From Sthenelais limicola (Eukaryota; Annelida; Polychaeta; Phyllodocida; Sigalionidae), in assembly GCA_942159475.1 (NCBI GenBank), contig OW804094.1, positions 18,333,067 to 18,397,066 on the forward strand: DNA of 64,000 bases. The letters are read 5' to 3'. Below the pieces are notes generated by a model that searched no databases, had not been told where the DNA came from, and saw only the letters and a list, made by a program, of their open reading frames with translations. A program made the translations under genes and the position numbers. Below are positions 44,521 through 57,190 of the stretch, piece by piece; positions within the stretch are counted from its first letter, which is position 1; each line of letters begins with the position of its first letter.

Positions 44521-44961
44521 ATATAACAATGCGAGAGATTTATCGTAACGTCGGATAAAGGATTGTTTCTGATTTCTCTAATATTTTTTTAGGGTAATTC
44601 ATATTTGTAATGGTCTTTCATTTCTTTAGGCTGTAATAACTGTTTTTATAACAATTACAATTACTATATTGATCAAAAGAAACTACCGAAAAGAAAAATA
44701 AATGATTTAACGCTGTCTTCACAATTCCCTATTTACCACAAGAAATAAATGCTCCTATTAACCTACTAACATTGTTTATTATCCGTTTGTGATTATTTTT
44801 TTTATAATTTGATGATATTATGTAACAAAAACTGATGTGATTTGTGCTACAAGTTGTTCTCGTTACTTTGCCATAAGCTAGTGGGGAGCAGTGATTGAGC
44901 CAGAGTGGGAGATATAGGCCTAGACTATTGGCAGCCTGGTAGCAGGAGCACTTGGGTAGTA
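44521..44961. other. No recognisable feature
   Basis: AT-rich, nothing supported. Confidence 0.45.
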
Positions 44962-45196
44962 GGGTCAGATTTTCAGAAAATGTACAATTGGCAGCTCTAC
45001 ACATTTAGGAAATTCTCCTAAATTAGGCTGAAAAATGAAGAATACCGGGTATATCTGAGTATATTTGGTATCGCATTGATTTATAGTATCAGTTCTGTTA
45101 TGATAAACAGCATTTTGAAGCTGATTTTTGTCTTAAATGTGGGTTATTTGAGAGGATTGGTGAAGGCGAATTGTACATTTTCTGAAAATCTGACCC
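44962..45196 (-). mobile_element. Family A MITE, copy 26
   Basis: Exact AGTA duplication. Second subfamily. Confidence 0.94.
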
Positions 45197-45376
45197 AGTA
45201 GTGTGCTAGTCTGGTAATTGCTTATATGTATGTGACCAAGTTGGGACAGGGCCATACAAGTTAGCAGTCGGTGTCAATAGCTGATCATCCTGCTTTCTGA
45301 CTTCTCCAACACCGACACTCACTCGGTTCAAGACAACTCAAAACTGGCAAAGACCTGAGACGTTTTTGACACTCCC

Positions 45377-45590
45377 CAGTCTAGGCCCAAAGATAAGAGA
45401 GTCCCTTGAAACGTAGGGAAAGCCTGTCGCCTCAAACGACAAAGTGCCATTATAATTCCATTAAGACCGCAAAATGTTATTATAATCCCATTAGAACGCC
45501 TAGTCCTAGGCCAGGAAACTGATTAGTGAAGTAAGCGTCCAATCACTGAAATACCATTCTTATCTGATCTGAGGGTTTGGACCTAGACTG
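45377..45590 (-). mobile_element. Family B MITE, full-length copy
   Basis: CAGTCTAGGCCCAAAG to GTTTGGACCTAGACTG, all blocks present. Flanks (CTCCC and TTCCA) do not show a clear duplication. Confidence 0.93.
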
Positions 45591-46385
45591 TTCCAAAGAC
45601 AACTCAAAACTGGTAGAGACTTGAGAGGTTTGTGACAAGACAACTCAAAACTGGCAGATTTTGGAGATCGGGCATGAGTTTTTAAAGTGATAAAAGGAAG
45701 GATATGGACTCATGAAAATGCAAATAAATAGAGATTGTGGTATGAGGAAAATTATATATACGTGGGTTCCTAATATCTAACTATTTGTCACATCTGAAGC
45801 AAGTGGAAAACATTTCTATTTAGTTGTTGCGTCGGATCTCTCAATATCTGTCTGTTCTTACCTATACATAGCTGTGGTTTTTATTAAATTCACAAATAGA
45901 TTAAGTACGTTATTTTCCTCTACGTCTGCCAGTCGGTCCCTTTGCCTCCTACCCTAATTAGATACTTGAGATGGATCAGCCCACCTCTCATTGCATGAGA
46001 ACACTGTGATTAATTCCCTAATGTGACCCCAATCAAGATTCCGCTTAATTAACCAACACGTTTTCCTTCCAACAACACCAATGCATCCCTTTATTATATA
46101 TATCTCCCATCAACCAAATCTTCCATTCTTATCACCCCCTTTCACCGCCCTACCTTTCCACTTACAAAAACATGTCATAAATAGCAGAAAATTGTTTCTC
46201 AAGTTTCAAATTAGTACCTTTAATAGTGCCATGTAACAGCACCTTAGGCAACACTACCCTGTGGTTATTTCATCAACATACCTCTGAAAATTGTGAACAA
46301 ATTATCACGAGGAAAATGTATTGGCCTGGGGTGAGTGGGAGGAGAAGGGGGAGCAGGGGGATGGATCGGATATAATAATGTAAAT
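45591..46385. other. No recognisable gene
   Basis: A short repeat GACAACTCAAAACTGG occurs at 45331, 45598 and 45638, on both sides of the family B copy. Confidence 0.55.
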
Positions 46386-46623
46386 GGGTCAGATTTTTAG
46401 AAAATGTACAATTCGCCTTCACCAATCCCCTCCAATAACCCACATTTAAGACACAAATGGGCTTCAAAATGCAGTTTAACATAACAGAACTGATACTTTA
46501 AATCAATGAGATCCCAAATATATTCAAATATACCCGATATTCATCATTTTTCAGCCAAATTTAGCAGAAGTTCCTAAATGTGCAGAGCTGCCAATTATTG
46601 TACATTTTCTGAAAATCTGACCC
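46386..46623 (+). mobile_element. Family A MITE, copy 27
   Basis: Exact AAAT duplication. Second subfamily, with an ATTATTGTACA variant at the right repeat. Confidence 0.93.
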
Positions 46624-46849
46624 AAATATTTAAAGCCGCATTCTTGGCTGATTTCTGATGAAAAATGTTGAATTGTCTTTCTTTCTTGTTCCTATTTATA
46701 TGCAAGTCATCTGGAAAGAGTATTTTAGAATAGGGTTTCCCTGATTGGGGAAATACTCTGAACAAGAGGCTTTAGATTGAATTGGTTTTATTCCATACCA
46801 AAATCGCCATTTCAGGACAGCTGTTAATACAAAATGATTGTGGAAATTG

Positions 46850-46995
46850 ACTACCAACCGGTTGGATCACTCTTGTATTCGGTTGAAATTAGTGTAGAAT
46901 GATGAGTCAATTTGGATATGCGGTTTGTTTTTTTAATTCATACACATAACATTATGGTCCGACATTTCGGAACTATGCCTCCTTCTTCAGGGACT
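46850..46995 (-). mobile_element. Hammerhead-like repeat, copy 3 (diverged)
   Basis: On the minus strand 46965-46990 reads CTGAAGA, a short GGA/TCC stem, then GAAA. Upstream, TTCGGTTGAAATTAG and AATGATGAGTC echo copies 1 and 2. Confidence 0.4.
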
Positions 46996-48008
46996 GTTAC
47001 ATGGGTAATTTATACAAAAATAGGGTAAAATATAAGAAACAGTAGTGCAAAATATAAGAGACAATTCATAAATAATTGAGAAAAAACAATTTTTTCCTCC
47101 AAGATTCACTGCACTTGATAAAATAGTGAACAAAATATATTACTTGTCGGCAGAGAATGCATGTTCAACCACTGACGTATAGGGATATGCCAACTTAAAC
47201 GCCTTATATCAGAGAAGAGAAGGTAGAGAGGGAAAATACAATAAATCAATAGATGAACAACGTCGAAAGTGTGAAGGATCAATAAAGTAACAAAAATCGT
47301 ATAATAAATCAATACTACAATAAAAGAAAAAAATCGTATAAATAAGATATTGTATTCTTTGATCAAATAGTTGGCGAGTCTTAAACGGATACAGTGGTAT
47401 CTACTTAGGTTAGTATTTGGCAACAGAATTCTCTTGTGAAAAGAGAACACGGATGTATTCTATTAGATATTTGAACACCTACACTAACAGTATACAAAAT
47501 ATCGCTAAGAATTATAAGTCGTATAATGTCAGACTCTTAGAGTCTTATTTCAGTATCGCTACGAGGTAATGATTCACATTTTTTTAAATAATATTCAAAA
47601 CGGTCTAATAACTTATATTATGAATAATTTTAACTTATCATATATAAATTAATGTCGTCGTTAATATCCTACATGTAAGAACAATCTAATTTACCTGTAT
47701 AATTGAATTTATAATTTATAAATTGATGACTGTAATTTTAGGGAAAAGGGGTGAACTTAGGATCATAAATTAATCAATCAATAGAATGGATATATAATTA
47801 TAATTATCTGATGAGTGATGTAATGATGATACATGTATTTAACTTCCCCTGAACACAAACACACAACCAGTTTTTCACCAGCTAGAATTATCTTCGCATG
47901 GGGAATTGGAAAAGCAGCAAGTGAAGACTGATGCAATAACCCCATACTAATACAAACTAATTGCATAAACATTGTTGTGGTTATGACCCAGTAGTCGTAC
48001 TAGTAATA
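46996..48008. other. AT-rich region, no recognisable gene
   Basis: The minus frame at 47106-47450 (114 codons) is hydrophobic and AT-driven. I see no domain and do not call it. Confidence 0.45.
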
Positions 48009-48243
48009 GGGTCAGATTTTCAGAAAATGTACAATTCAACTTCGCCAATCTTCTTATAAAACCGAAATTTCAGGCGAAAATAAAGTTCACAATACAGTTC
48101 AACCTAACCAAACTGATTGCTAGAATCAATGCAATGCCGAATATACTCGAATTGACCTAGTATTGACCAAATTGCAGCCTAATTTAGCAGAATTTACTAA
48201 ATGTGTACAGCTGCCAATTGTACATTTTCTGAAAATCTGACCC
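48009..48243 (+). mobile_element. Family A MITE, copy 28
   Basis: Exact AATA duplication. Main subfamily. Confidence 0.93.
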
Positions 48244-48307
48244 AATAGCATATCTGGTAGTAATAGTAACAGTTGTTCTTGAGAAAGCAGGAGGGAGAAG
48301 AACAGGG

Positions 48308-48699
48308 CAGCCGAGGCTCAAAGTTGAGAGAGTCCCTTCAAACGGAGGGGAAGCCTCTCGCTCCAAACCGCAAAATACCATTATAATCAATAAAACGACA
48401 GTATATCTGCTAACTTTTAATTACTATTAGCGGAGGTGAAACTAACCAAACCAAACCAAACCATAATAATCTCATTAAGATGCCTACTCCTAGGTAAGAA
48501 AAAATAATAGCGCAGTAGGCGTCCAATCACTAACATTACACACTTATCTGATGTAAGAGACTTTGGGCCCGAACCACAAAATGCCATTATAATCTCATTA
48601 GGATGCCTACTCCTGGGTCAGAAAAAACATGAGCGCAGTAGGCGTCCAATCACTACCATTCCACACTTATCTGAGCTAAGAGACTTTGGGCCTAGACTG
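48308..48699 (-). mobile_element. Family B variant with duplicated segment
   Basis: A family B end (GAGGCTCAAAGTTGAGAG) is followed by two similar ~125-bp segments, each with ATAATCTCATTA, GCAGTAGGCGTCCAATCACT and AAGAGACTTTGGGCC. The second ends in CCTAGACTG. Likely a duplicated or composite element. Confidence 0.8.
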
Positions 48700-48979
48700 A
48701 GGAGGGGGAGAGGACCCTGTAATGGTGAGAGTGGGACGAGTGCCACAATAGTAGGGAGGACGAGGAGGAGGAGGAGGAAGAGGAAGAGGTTAGAGGTCTA
48801 GTCTATACGTAGCCCCAGTTTTACCATGCCCTACCTGGCATGAGTTACAAAAGTTTGGCAAGCTCTGAGAGAAACTAAGACTTCTCTCTCATTCCCTGCT
48901 CTCCCCCCACCGCTACCACTACTGCTACAACTACTACTACTAACACCTATACTAACGAGATCTCCACCAAAACATAAGA

Positions 48980-49213
48980 GGGTCAAATTGTCTGAAAATG
49001 TACAATTGGCTTCACCAATCCTCTTAAATAACCCAAATTTAAGACGAAAATCAGGTTCAAAATATAGTTTAACATAACCAGACAGATTTATTGAATGAAT
49101 ACAATACAGAATACACTCAGATATACCCAGTATTTATCACTTTTCACTCTAATTTAGCAAAATTTGAGAGATCTGTAGAACTAAAAATTGCGCATTTTCT
49201 GAAAATCTTACCC
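48980..49213 (+). mobile_element. Family A MITE, copy 29
   Basis: Diverged, fourth subfamily. Flanks AAGA and ACGA differ by one base. Confidence 0.88.
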
Positions 49214-49270
49214 ACGACCTTGTCACAGCTGCCATGAGGAGGTTTAATCCCTGGAAATATCTATATATTT

Positions 49271-49487
49271 GGGTGAAATTTCCAGAAAATGCACAATTCA
49301 CATTTAGAAACCCTCCCAAATAACCCGAATTTAATACAGAAATGAGACTCAAAACACAATTCAACATAACCAAACACATCCTTTGAGTCAACTCAATACC
49401 GAATATATTCAGATATAGCTAGTATTTATCATTTTTCAGTCGAATTTAGCAGAATTTACTCAATGTGTAGAGCTGCCAATTGTATCA
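49271..49487 (+). mobile_element. Family A MITE, copy 30 (right end missing)
   Basis: GGGTGAAATTTCCAGAAAAT at the left. It stops at CTGCCAATTGTAT. Third subfamily. Confidence 0.87.
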
Positions 49488-50029
49488 TGAATGATATTTA
49501 TTTCATTACATTTTTATATATTTATAATCACACCGATTGTATATTTTATATTTATTTACATCGTTTTCTTCCTGGTAGTCAAGATTTATGCACCCTGTGA
49601 TGAAAATGATGGATTGGGCCCTGGAATATAAATTTATCTCCGGTATTTATAAATAACACCTCACCAACAAACAGTCTACCACGCACTGAAAGATTAAATG
49701 TTTATGTTTCAAAAGGTTTAGAAGCAGCAAAGATTCTATAAAATCCTGTTTTATCGGATTTCTTTATAGATTAAAGAATATAATTGAGCTTGACTGCGTT
49801 TTATTTATTGATTGTGGCCTAGTTATTGAATGAAATAATAAATAGAATCCCTCCCCCGTCCTTCCAACTCCCAAACGAAACTACAGGTAAACTACATGGC
49901 CATCATGTTAACATGACACATCATGTAATATGAACATGACTGTATGATCTCTCTCTAACTCTATGATCGATGACGGGCGGAGGGGAAAACTAAGAGACAG
50001 AAATAGAGAAACATGAATTTCTTGTTATT
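49488..50029. other. No recognisable feature
   Basis: AT-rich. Confidence 0.45.
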
Positions 50030-50095
50030 AGGCAGGTTCAGCAAGTCTAGCCTATACGTAAACGTATCCGTATCTCTGATATACAAACATATGTT
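50030..50095 (+). mobile_element. Family F MITE, left-end fragment
   Basis: GGTTCAGCAAGTCTAG then ACGTAAACGTATCCGTATCT matches 23680-23725. Confidence 0.82.
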
Positions 50096-50691
50096 AAGAG
50101 GAAGAAAGAACAATACTGAAATAAGGAGAACCCTTGGGCTCTATCGAAACTGAAAGAAATGTATATGTATTGAATCCATAATTATATTTCAAGGTTTAAA
50201 CTTTAATTGTTTTCCAGTAATTAACGGTTGCGCTCTCAGCATGGATGATGAAATTTAGTCATTAGCAACAAAAAGCTCCCAGTATTTCTTCCTCATCCTC
50301 TCTCTATCTCTCTATCCAACTTTCTACTCCTTCTCCGTTAAAATGAACCTACTAAGTTTTGTTTTCCTTGAGATAAAAAACAATCTCCATTTCTTATCAA
50401 AGAAATCTCGAGAAGATAAACAGGAACACACACTTGAAAATATAAAAAGGACACATAGATAATTTCAAAGTAAAAGAACCATATTTTTTCATAGATAATA
50501 AAAAAAAACTTGACATAAAATAAATTTATATGATACAGAGTATAAAGAAAAACGCTCGGAGCCAGAAGCATCACGGTCATTTATCAAATTAAAGCCTCGG
50601 GCATGCCGAACTTTCTCCTAGTACACAAAATGAACCTAGGTTTCTCAAATTCTGTATGAAAGGGATAGCCCAGTAGTTTTAACTAATACAC
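50096..50691. other. No recognisable feature
   Basis: AT-rich. The short frame at 50338-50580 is not distinctive. Confidence 0.45.
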
Positions 50692-50926
50692 GGGTCAAAT
50701 CGCCAGAAAATGTAAAATTCGCTTCCACAAATATTTTCAAATAATCCGAATTTAAGACAAGAATTATATTAAAAATTCCGTTCAACATAACCAAACATAT
50801 TGTTTGAATCAAGGCAGTACCAAATATACTCAGATAAACCTAGGACTCACAATTTTTCGGTCTAATTTAGCAGAAATTAATAAATGTGTAGATCTGCCGA
50901 TTGTGCATTTTCTGAAGATCTGACCC
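50692..50926 (+). mobile_element. Family A MITE, copy 31
   Basis: Exact ACAC duplication. Rare fifth subfamily, shared only with the truncated copy at 11285. Confidence 0.92.
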
Positions 50927-52941
50927 ACACGTTCTATAAAGTAGAGGTACATCTCTGCGTATATTTATTACAGCTTTTTTGTCTGTAGCCCTAATCAGTA
51001 TTCGGTATATTTTACAATATTTTCTATTTCACATGTTCAGCAATTCCATAATCCCTCACTACATACATGTATTAGCTTTTTCAACTATAAATCTTCATTC
51101 ATAAACTGACCTTTCAAAATGTGTTAACAAGACTTGGTGATATTGGGACGGCCAAAGAACCTAACTGTGTTATAGTGGTTTTACACACTGACTGAATAAA
51201 AACAAGCTTCAAAAGGCAGGTAAAGTCGACTCCATTGTTTGCAATGTTATAAGCATCACATACTAAATATAACTTGGAAGTGAAACAATAATATTCTATG
51301 TTTACACTCTGCCCGCTATTTCTAACCATATCACCTCTTACAGAGAGAACTAACTTTAAACAATGTAGTTGGAACAACTTTGCTAACTCATTGAAATAGG
51401 ACCAAGTTGATCTATATATCTATTTTTTATCATCATCAATTTTTTTCTTCACATTTTTATGAATCATCAGGGTGGGAATGGCTATCAGACTCGACAATGG
51501 TAATTTTTTTCATCTATTTTTATACCATTTGGTCCCAGCGAACAAAGGCTATATGGTCAATCATTCCCAACTAGATATAGGTTCATCAAGGGGTGCATCG
51601 GAGCAAGTATGTTCTATGCTATAAGGTCTGTTATTGCAAGTAAATGAACCCATCACATGGCCTATGGCACAGATCAGATATAGAGGTTCGCACACCATCA
51701 TTTGTTCACATACATATATTGAGTAATATCTATAGATCTACCTTTAGAAATGGCCACAAATGCTTCTTTTTGTGACCTAGTATCTGTAGGTATAACTTAA
51801 CTCATATAAAATGGACATGCTCCATTACAATTTATTTGTACCAGGAAATGCGCTTCTTTCCTTAGAATTACTATCTACTTTATTTTGAATTTTGAATGGG
51901 AAAAAAACACTTTATTTTCGAGGGAAATATTTCCAAAAGTTAAAATATCATGTTATTTTTTTCACACATATTATATAATATACTCTTTTTAGATGGTAAA
52001 CCAAACCACAAGGCGATCTTGAAAAATACCAAAATGATCAACATACCAACAACGATACTAACGATCAAAATATGGGATACCTAACTATAGCTCTGACACC
52101 TTTTCAACAAATGCAGACTTATAATACATAATACTATTATACAGCCTATATTCATAGGTGATGCCCTAAAAGCTCATAATAGAAACATATCCTACTAAAC
52201 GAGGGAGAGGCCAGATGGTGAATAAATTATGTCTTATTTTTTAGTCGTTTCAAATCAAAATGATGTATAAGTACTACTAGTGTATCTCATAATTGCACCT
52301 GGTTCCATTATAATTTCATATATATATATATATGCTTATTCATTTTACCCAATGATTCATATTCTAAAGTACTGTCAGTCCACCCTACTTCCATGCTGTA
52401 TAATTTATACTTGAACAGGTTTTTAATTTAGAGCACAGCTTTTAAAATTCCCTAATTAGTTAAAATTAAAAGTTCTTGCATACCCATCGATGCATAGCCA
52501 TGAAATGATGTTATTTTTCAACCAAAAAATAATAATAGAATACTGATTTATCCCACATTTATAAACTCATTAGCTTATAAAGCAAACAATACACTAAAAC
52601 CTATGGAATACTGACTGCATTTTCAGATCGCAAATTTTTAAAAAGTTATCCCTGAGAGAACATTGCATATACATATATTGTATTTTTATTCAGACATTAA
52701 ATTAGGTACATCAGAAAAGGAAAAGAACCCTCAGAAAACTGGTCTTCCGGGCCTCCCTTAAACATATCATATATAGCAAATTTTCTATAATGATCTATTT
52801 GAATAAAAATATAAATATGTACGTGTGAATATGCAGTGAGCTCCCCCAACTACATGAACCTCATGATATCATTAGACGGTCTGTCCGCTGTCCCACTGGG
52901 TTCATGACCCCATTCTCAGTTCCATGTTCATACACATATAT
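50927..52941. other. 2-kb AT-rich region, no recognisable gene
   Basis: Longest stretch without an identified repeat in the second half. It contains a (TA)n run at 52319-52333. No credible exon or RNA. Confidence 0.5.
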
Positions 52942-53176
52942 GGGTCAGATTTTCAGGAAATGTACAATTGACAGCTCTACACATTTAGGAAATTCTGCTA
53001 AATTAGGCTGAAAAATTATGAATACCGGGTATATCTGAGTATAGTTGGTATCACATTGATTTAAAGTATCAGTTCTGTTATGTTAAACTGCAATTCGAAG
53101 CTCATTTTTGTCTTAAATGTGGATTATTTGAGAGGATTGGTGAAGGCGAATTGTACATATTCTGAAAATCTGACCC
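52942..53176 (-). mobile_element. Family A MITE, copy 32
   Basis: Exact ATAT duplication. Second subfamily. Confidence 0.93.
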
Positions 53177-53350
53177 ATATATACATACGTAGTCTCTCAG
53201 CTGCACCAACACATGACCATTATATCATGCATGTACATGACAACATTAACAATCATGTTCAGCATGACATCTTCCATGGACCTTAACTTAAGGACAGAGA
53301 TTGCGTGCTGGATTAGATCTTTCACCTACTCATCGTCATCATCATAGTCA

Positions 53351-53600
53351 TAGCTTGATCTCTTCCTCTCTCAGACTCAATATTATTTATACAGTCTAGG
53401 CCCAAAGATGAGAGAGTCCCTTCAAACTAAGGGAAAGCCTCTCGCCTCAAACCACTAAGTGCCACTATAAGTCCATTAAGACACCTAATAGCTTGATCTC
53501 TTCCTCTCTCAGACTCAATATTATTTATACAGTCTAGGCCCAAAGATGAGAGAGTCCCTTCAAACAGAGGAAAAGCCTCTCGCCTCAAAACAAAAATTAT
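53351..53600 (-). mobile_element. Tandemly duplicated family B fragment with flank
   Basis: TAGCTTGATCTCTTCCTCTC through TTATTTATACAGTCTAGG and AAGCCTCTCGCCTCAAA occurs twice with a 138-bp period (starts 53351 and 53489). Host flank and element end were duplicated together, after insertion. Confidence 0.9.
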
Positions 53601-53624
53601 AAAAAAAACCTATTGGATGTCCTT

Positions 53625-53724
53625 CATGTTTACTATTATAACATCGGCCTGATCTCATCTTTTCAAATATGATATCTCAAAAATCTTTTTTTTTCTCATA
53701 GTCCATTTTTCTGTAACACATCTT
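53625..53724 (+). mobile_element. Family C MITE, right-end fragment
   Basis: GCCTGATCTCATCTTTTC, AAATATGATATCTCAAAAAT and TTTTTCTGTAACACATC. Confidence 0.75.
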
Positions 53725-53748
53725 CATAGAAACAAATGTAATACTGGA

Positions 53749-53931
53749 GAGTCTAGGCCCAAAGTTGAGAAAGCCTCTCGCCTCAGACCACTTAGTGTCA
53801 CTATAAGTCCATTAAGACCGCAAAATGTCATTATAATCACATTAGCCTAGTCCTAGAAACCGATTAGCGAAGTAGGCGTCCAATCACTGACATGCCATTC
53901 TTATCTGATCCGAGGATCTGGGCCTAGACTG
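53749..53931 (-). mobile_element. Family B MITE, near-complete
   Basis: GAGTCTAGGCCCAAAG to GATCTGGGCCTAGACTG, with a small deletion after GTTGAGA. Confidence 0.92.
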
Positions 53932-56040
53932 TATATCTTGGTTCTCTCTTTCTGTCTTTTTATATTTCCATCCTTTCTCTCTGAACTCCTGTTATCCAAT
54001 TATCTAAAACAAAATCACTGCGACATGTTTTTAGTTGAGTTGTCTCCACCTTCATAACAATTATTTATATCTTGTCTATCTCTTCTCTGCCTCTCTATAT
54101 TTCTCTTCCTCTCTGACCTTCTCTTCCTGTATGTCTCTCTCATCAGTCCCTCGTTCTCTCTATTTTTACACCCTATCTCTCTCTTTTCCACTTTATATGA
54201 ACTTTATGTGTTTTGAGTTCAGTGTATATAAATTAAGTTGGACATTACCCTTAACCCTTTTCTCTGTGTGTGATCCTTTTTGCACATTCTTTTTAATAAT
54301 TCAGAATCTCCATTCATGATTAATCTTTCTGTTTATCGTCTCAATATTATATAACACATTTCCCTACATTTACATATCAATTTAACAATACATTAACAGC
54401 TTATTCAGGCCTTTATAAATCTTGTTTCATTATTATAATAATTATACAACTGTGTTCTCTCATCTCTGCAACTTTTCCTCTCTTATTCTCCCATCTCGCT
54501 GTAGATCATAAGCAGGAAAATCTAGATCAATTCGAGCACAACACTGATTTTCTGGGGCATGTGCTGCTTAACAAGCTGCCCTGACAAAGATAAATACACT
54601 TCAGCAAAGACTTAATTACATTTAATTATCTACTTTTTCTGTCCCCAATTAACATAACACTATCTCACATATACATCTAGTCGTTTGAACATCAGAAAAT
54701 AAACTTGCAGGAAAAATAGCTGAAATTACTTTGGTTTTGCGTTAATAAAAACGAGCTGTATCATTTAGATTTTTGTGTGGCAACATAAATACTCTAATGT
54801 GGCAATTTTACACTATCTTGTGCAATATCTGAAATGTTTTGGATCATGTGTGGCAATTAGCTCTTTTACGTTATCATCGGTGTAGGGGGAGAAGGCACAA
54901 GGATATTCTAGGATCCGAAATTGGATCCTTTGCACTGACCTATTTGTCAATGCAGAGGTTGCTGCTAAATAATAGAGAAATGAGTGATATCTGAGACAAC
55001 CACAGCGGTGTATCTTCCCACGATACAGGCACTGGGGCTGGGACTAGGAGGAGGGGGAGGGGGGGTGTAGAGTCAGGGATATAGGTGTATATAGGTCTCA
55101 AGGCTGAAGATTTAACGAGCAGAGGTGTTTGGGGACGTATATACATTAGCATATTCCTTTGATATAATGACACAGATAAGTTATAACAAATAAACTAAAT
55201 TAGCATCGCAAATCCACTTAAATTTTAAGAGCCAACAAAAATACAAATTACATGGTGAGTTACAGAGAGAAAATGATAGAAAAAGAAATATAGGCTAATA
55301 TATATTTTTTAAAAAAACCAAGGGAGTGGAGGGAGGGGGCTTCGGTATATTACAGGGTTGATGCAAAAACTTTATAGGTAAAAATAAGTGGATGAAAGTG
55401 AATTGACCAAAATAAACATAGACAACATCCCGATGATTACATGAAATTTGGAGGTAGCTACATGGAGTGGTTGACAATATAACTACAATAAGCTAGAGCA
55501 CAATCCAAAGACTTAAGAAACATTTCTTCATAACAATACCCCTCCAACTCACACTCTTCAACAAGAAGATCAACTGTCAGTGTCTACGCTGACAGTCTAA
55601 CTAAGTACTCCCCGGGCCCCTCCCACTTCTCCTCTAACCCAGCACCTAGCAAGGGTATAATATACAAAATCTAGACCAGGGGATTATATATATACACACA
55701 CGGTCCCACACAGGCAGGACTCACCCCCTGGGCCCCAGTCTTATATTGGTAGACAGTCCATGGGATCCAGAACTTACTCCCTACTGGCCTTGACATTGCA
55801 AAACTCTCTACTCCCTCTCTCTCTCTTTCCAACTCAACCTCCCCAGTCACTCCTGAGAGAGGTCAGAGACTTGAGAGAGCCTAACTTCGCTCTAAGCACT
55901 AGAACATCCCATGCCTAGGTTTATAATTTCCAGTCACTAACACACTGTTTTCACAGCTAGATCTAATACACAAAACACTCTCTGATTATGTTCATTATCT
56001 GGGGAACTGGTAGAAGGTTGCCATGGGGTTTAAGTGAGTG
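53932..56040. other. Region left of the promoter-like block, no gene identified
   Basis: CT-rich 53940-54190. C/T-rich runs ending in AG at about 55846 and 55956 could be plus-strand splice acceptors, but no exon can be confirmed. Confidence 0.4.
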
Positions 56041-56048
56041 GATCTTAC

Positions 56049-56125
56049 TCGGTTGCAACATATTTACGAGTCATATTACTCTCTGTAATCCCGAACACCG
56101 ATCCCCACTTGGCAGTGTCAGCCAT
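56049..56125 (-). CDS. Candidate first coding exon, product unknown
   Basis: On the minus strand TTCAATATGGCTGAC puts an ATG in a good context (A at -3, G at +4). The frame encodes MADTAKWGSVFGITESNMTR and a few more residues, then reaches CGA before GTAAGATC, a strong splice-donor match. Exon length would be 77 bases, ending after the second base of a codon. Without splicing the frame stops at once (GAG TAA), so the donor is needed. I do not recognise the protein, have not found the next exon, and it may instead be a short upstream frame. It sits at the edge of the CpG-rich block, as first exons often do. Confidence 0.35.
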
Positions 56126-57190
56126 ATTGAACTTAGTAAACTCACGTCAGTGACTGCCGCTGTCAGTGGCAAACTAGCCACATCAATGTCGATATTTTAA
56201 GGCCCGATCGCCCCGAGTCACATTTTTCCGGCAACTAAATGTAATAATAGTTATCAATATGAAATGTCACGAGGCATCCAGTTCATCTAGATTCAATCCC
56301 CAGTCAAAAACCACGGGTGCTCAAAACGCTACATTCCGAACAAGTTCGGGCAGCCATGTTGTTGCCAACTTGCGCAGACGAAACAGCGAGGTCGAAATAT
56401 ATAGCCCGAATTTGGGTGGATTTCCCAGATAACCGGGCAATATTTGAGATACAGACACGTGTGTGGTGATACCACAACACAAGGCTTTCATTCTTGGACC
56501 AGAACCAAAAGCCTCCATGTTTGTGATCTGTCGGAATCGGTGCCAAGAAGTAAGAGAAGCGGCAAAACAAGACCTCCTTACCATCGTCATCGTCTTCACG
56601 AAACACACCACCGAATGATCATTGCATCGTCCGTCAAATGTCTCTTTTCAAGGTTGTCTACGCCGTGTAGAGTTGATTAAACACTCGAAGAACTTAGATT
56701 GATTCCTTAGGGACGGATTGGAAATGATCCTGGGTCATTTGCCAAGATGTAATCCCTGTTGAAGGGCTGCAGACGACAACGTAGTATCTTGTGTTGGACT
56801 GTATGCTATTGTTGATACCCGTTTCCGTATTTGGTTCACGCCTGTCAATCAACCTACTCTCCGCCAATCAAATTGAAGCTTACATTTCCCGCCCTACGCT
56901 TGAGTGACATGGTGGGAGGGGCTTGCTCGGGGACCAGCACTATCGTACAGAAACATGTTTTTGGCAGCATAGCAACAACGATGCGAAGCTTTATTATTCA
57001 GTATTGCCTTTTGCACTGCATAAAATGGGATGAATAGAACCCAGTCGCGAATGTGGTTTAATAATTTAAACCGCTAGCGGGATCGGCTGTGCGTTAATTT
57101 CCGACAAAGGACGTTCAGTGGACAGTGGAAATCAGCTGAGCCCTTGGCAAATGTCCAAGAATCTTGGGCATGCCCCGCCCACGTCCCATT
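56050..57190. promoter_or_regulatory. CpG-rich promoter-like block
   Basis: CG dinucleotides are visibly denser here than anywhere else in the window outside arrays. Motifs typical of animal TATA-less promoters: inverted CCAAT-type boxes (CGCCAATCAAATT at about 56862), an E2F-like TTTCCCGCCC at about 56885, GGGAGGGGCT at about 56914, and a GC box CCCCGCCCACG at about 57173. Donor-like GTAAG sites occur on both strands (plus at 56550, minus at 56048 and 56581), so either or both directions may be transcribed. The minus frames of ~100 codons at 56304-56611 are not recognisable. Confidence 0.5.

Noticed and set aside
47106..47450. 114-codon minus-strand frame, hydrophobic
   Set aside because: AT-rich DNA reads as Leu/Ile/Phe/Tyr by composition. 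No signal or domain pattern.
1285..53176. Evenly repeated 230-bp units as a possible CRISPR-like or regulatory array
   Set aside because: Copies are dispersed in both orientations with 4-bp target duplications: transposons in eukaryotic DNA.
56304..56611. Two overlapping ~100-codon minus-strand frames
   Set aside because: They overlap in different frames. Neither resembles a known protein. A donor-like GTAAG inside suggests untranslated exon or chance.
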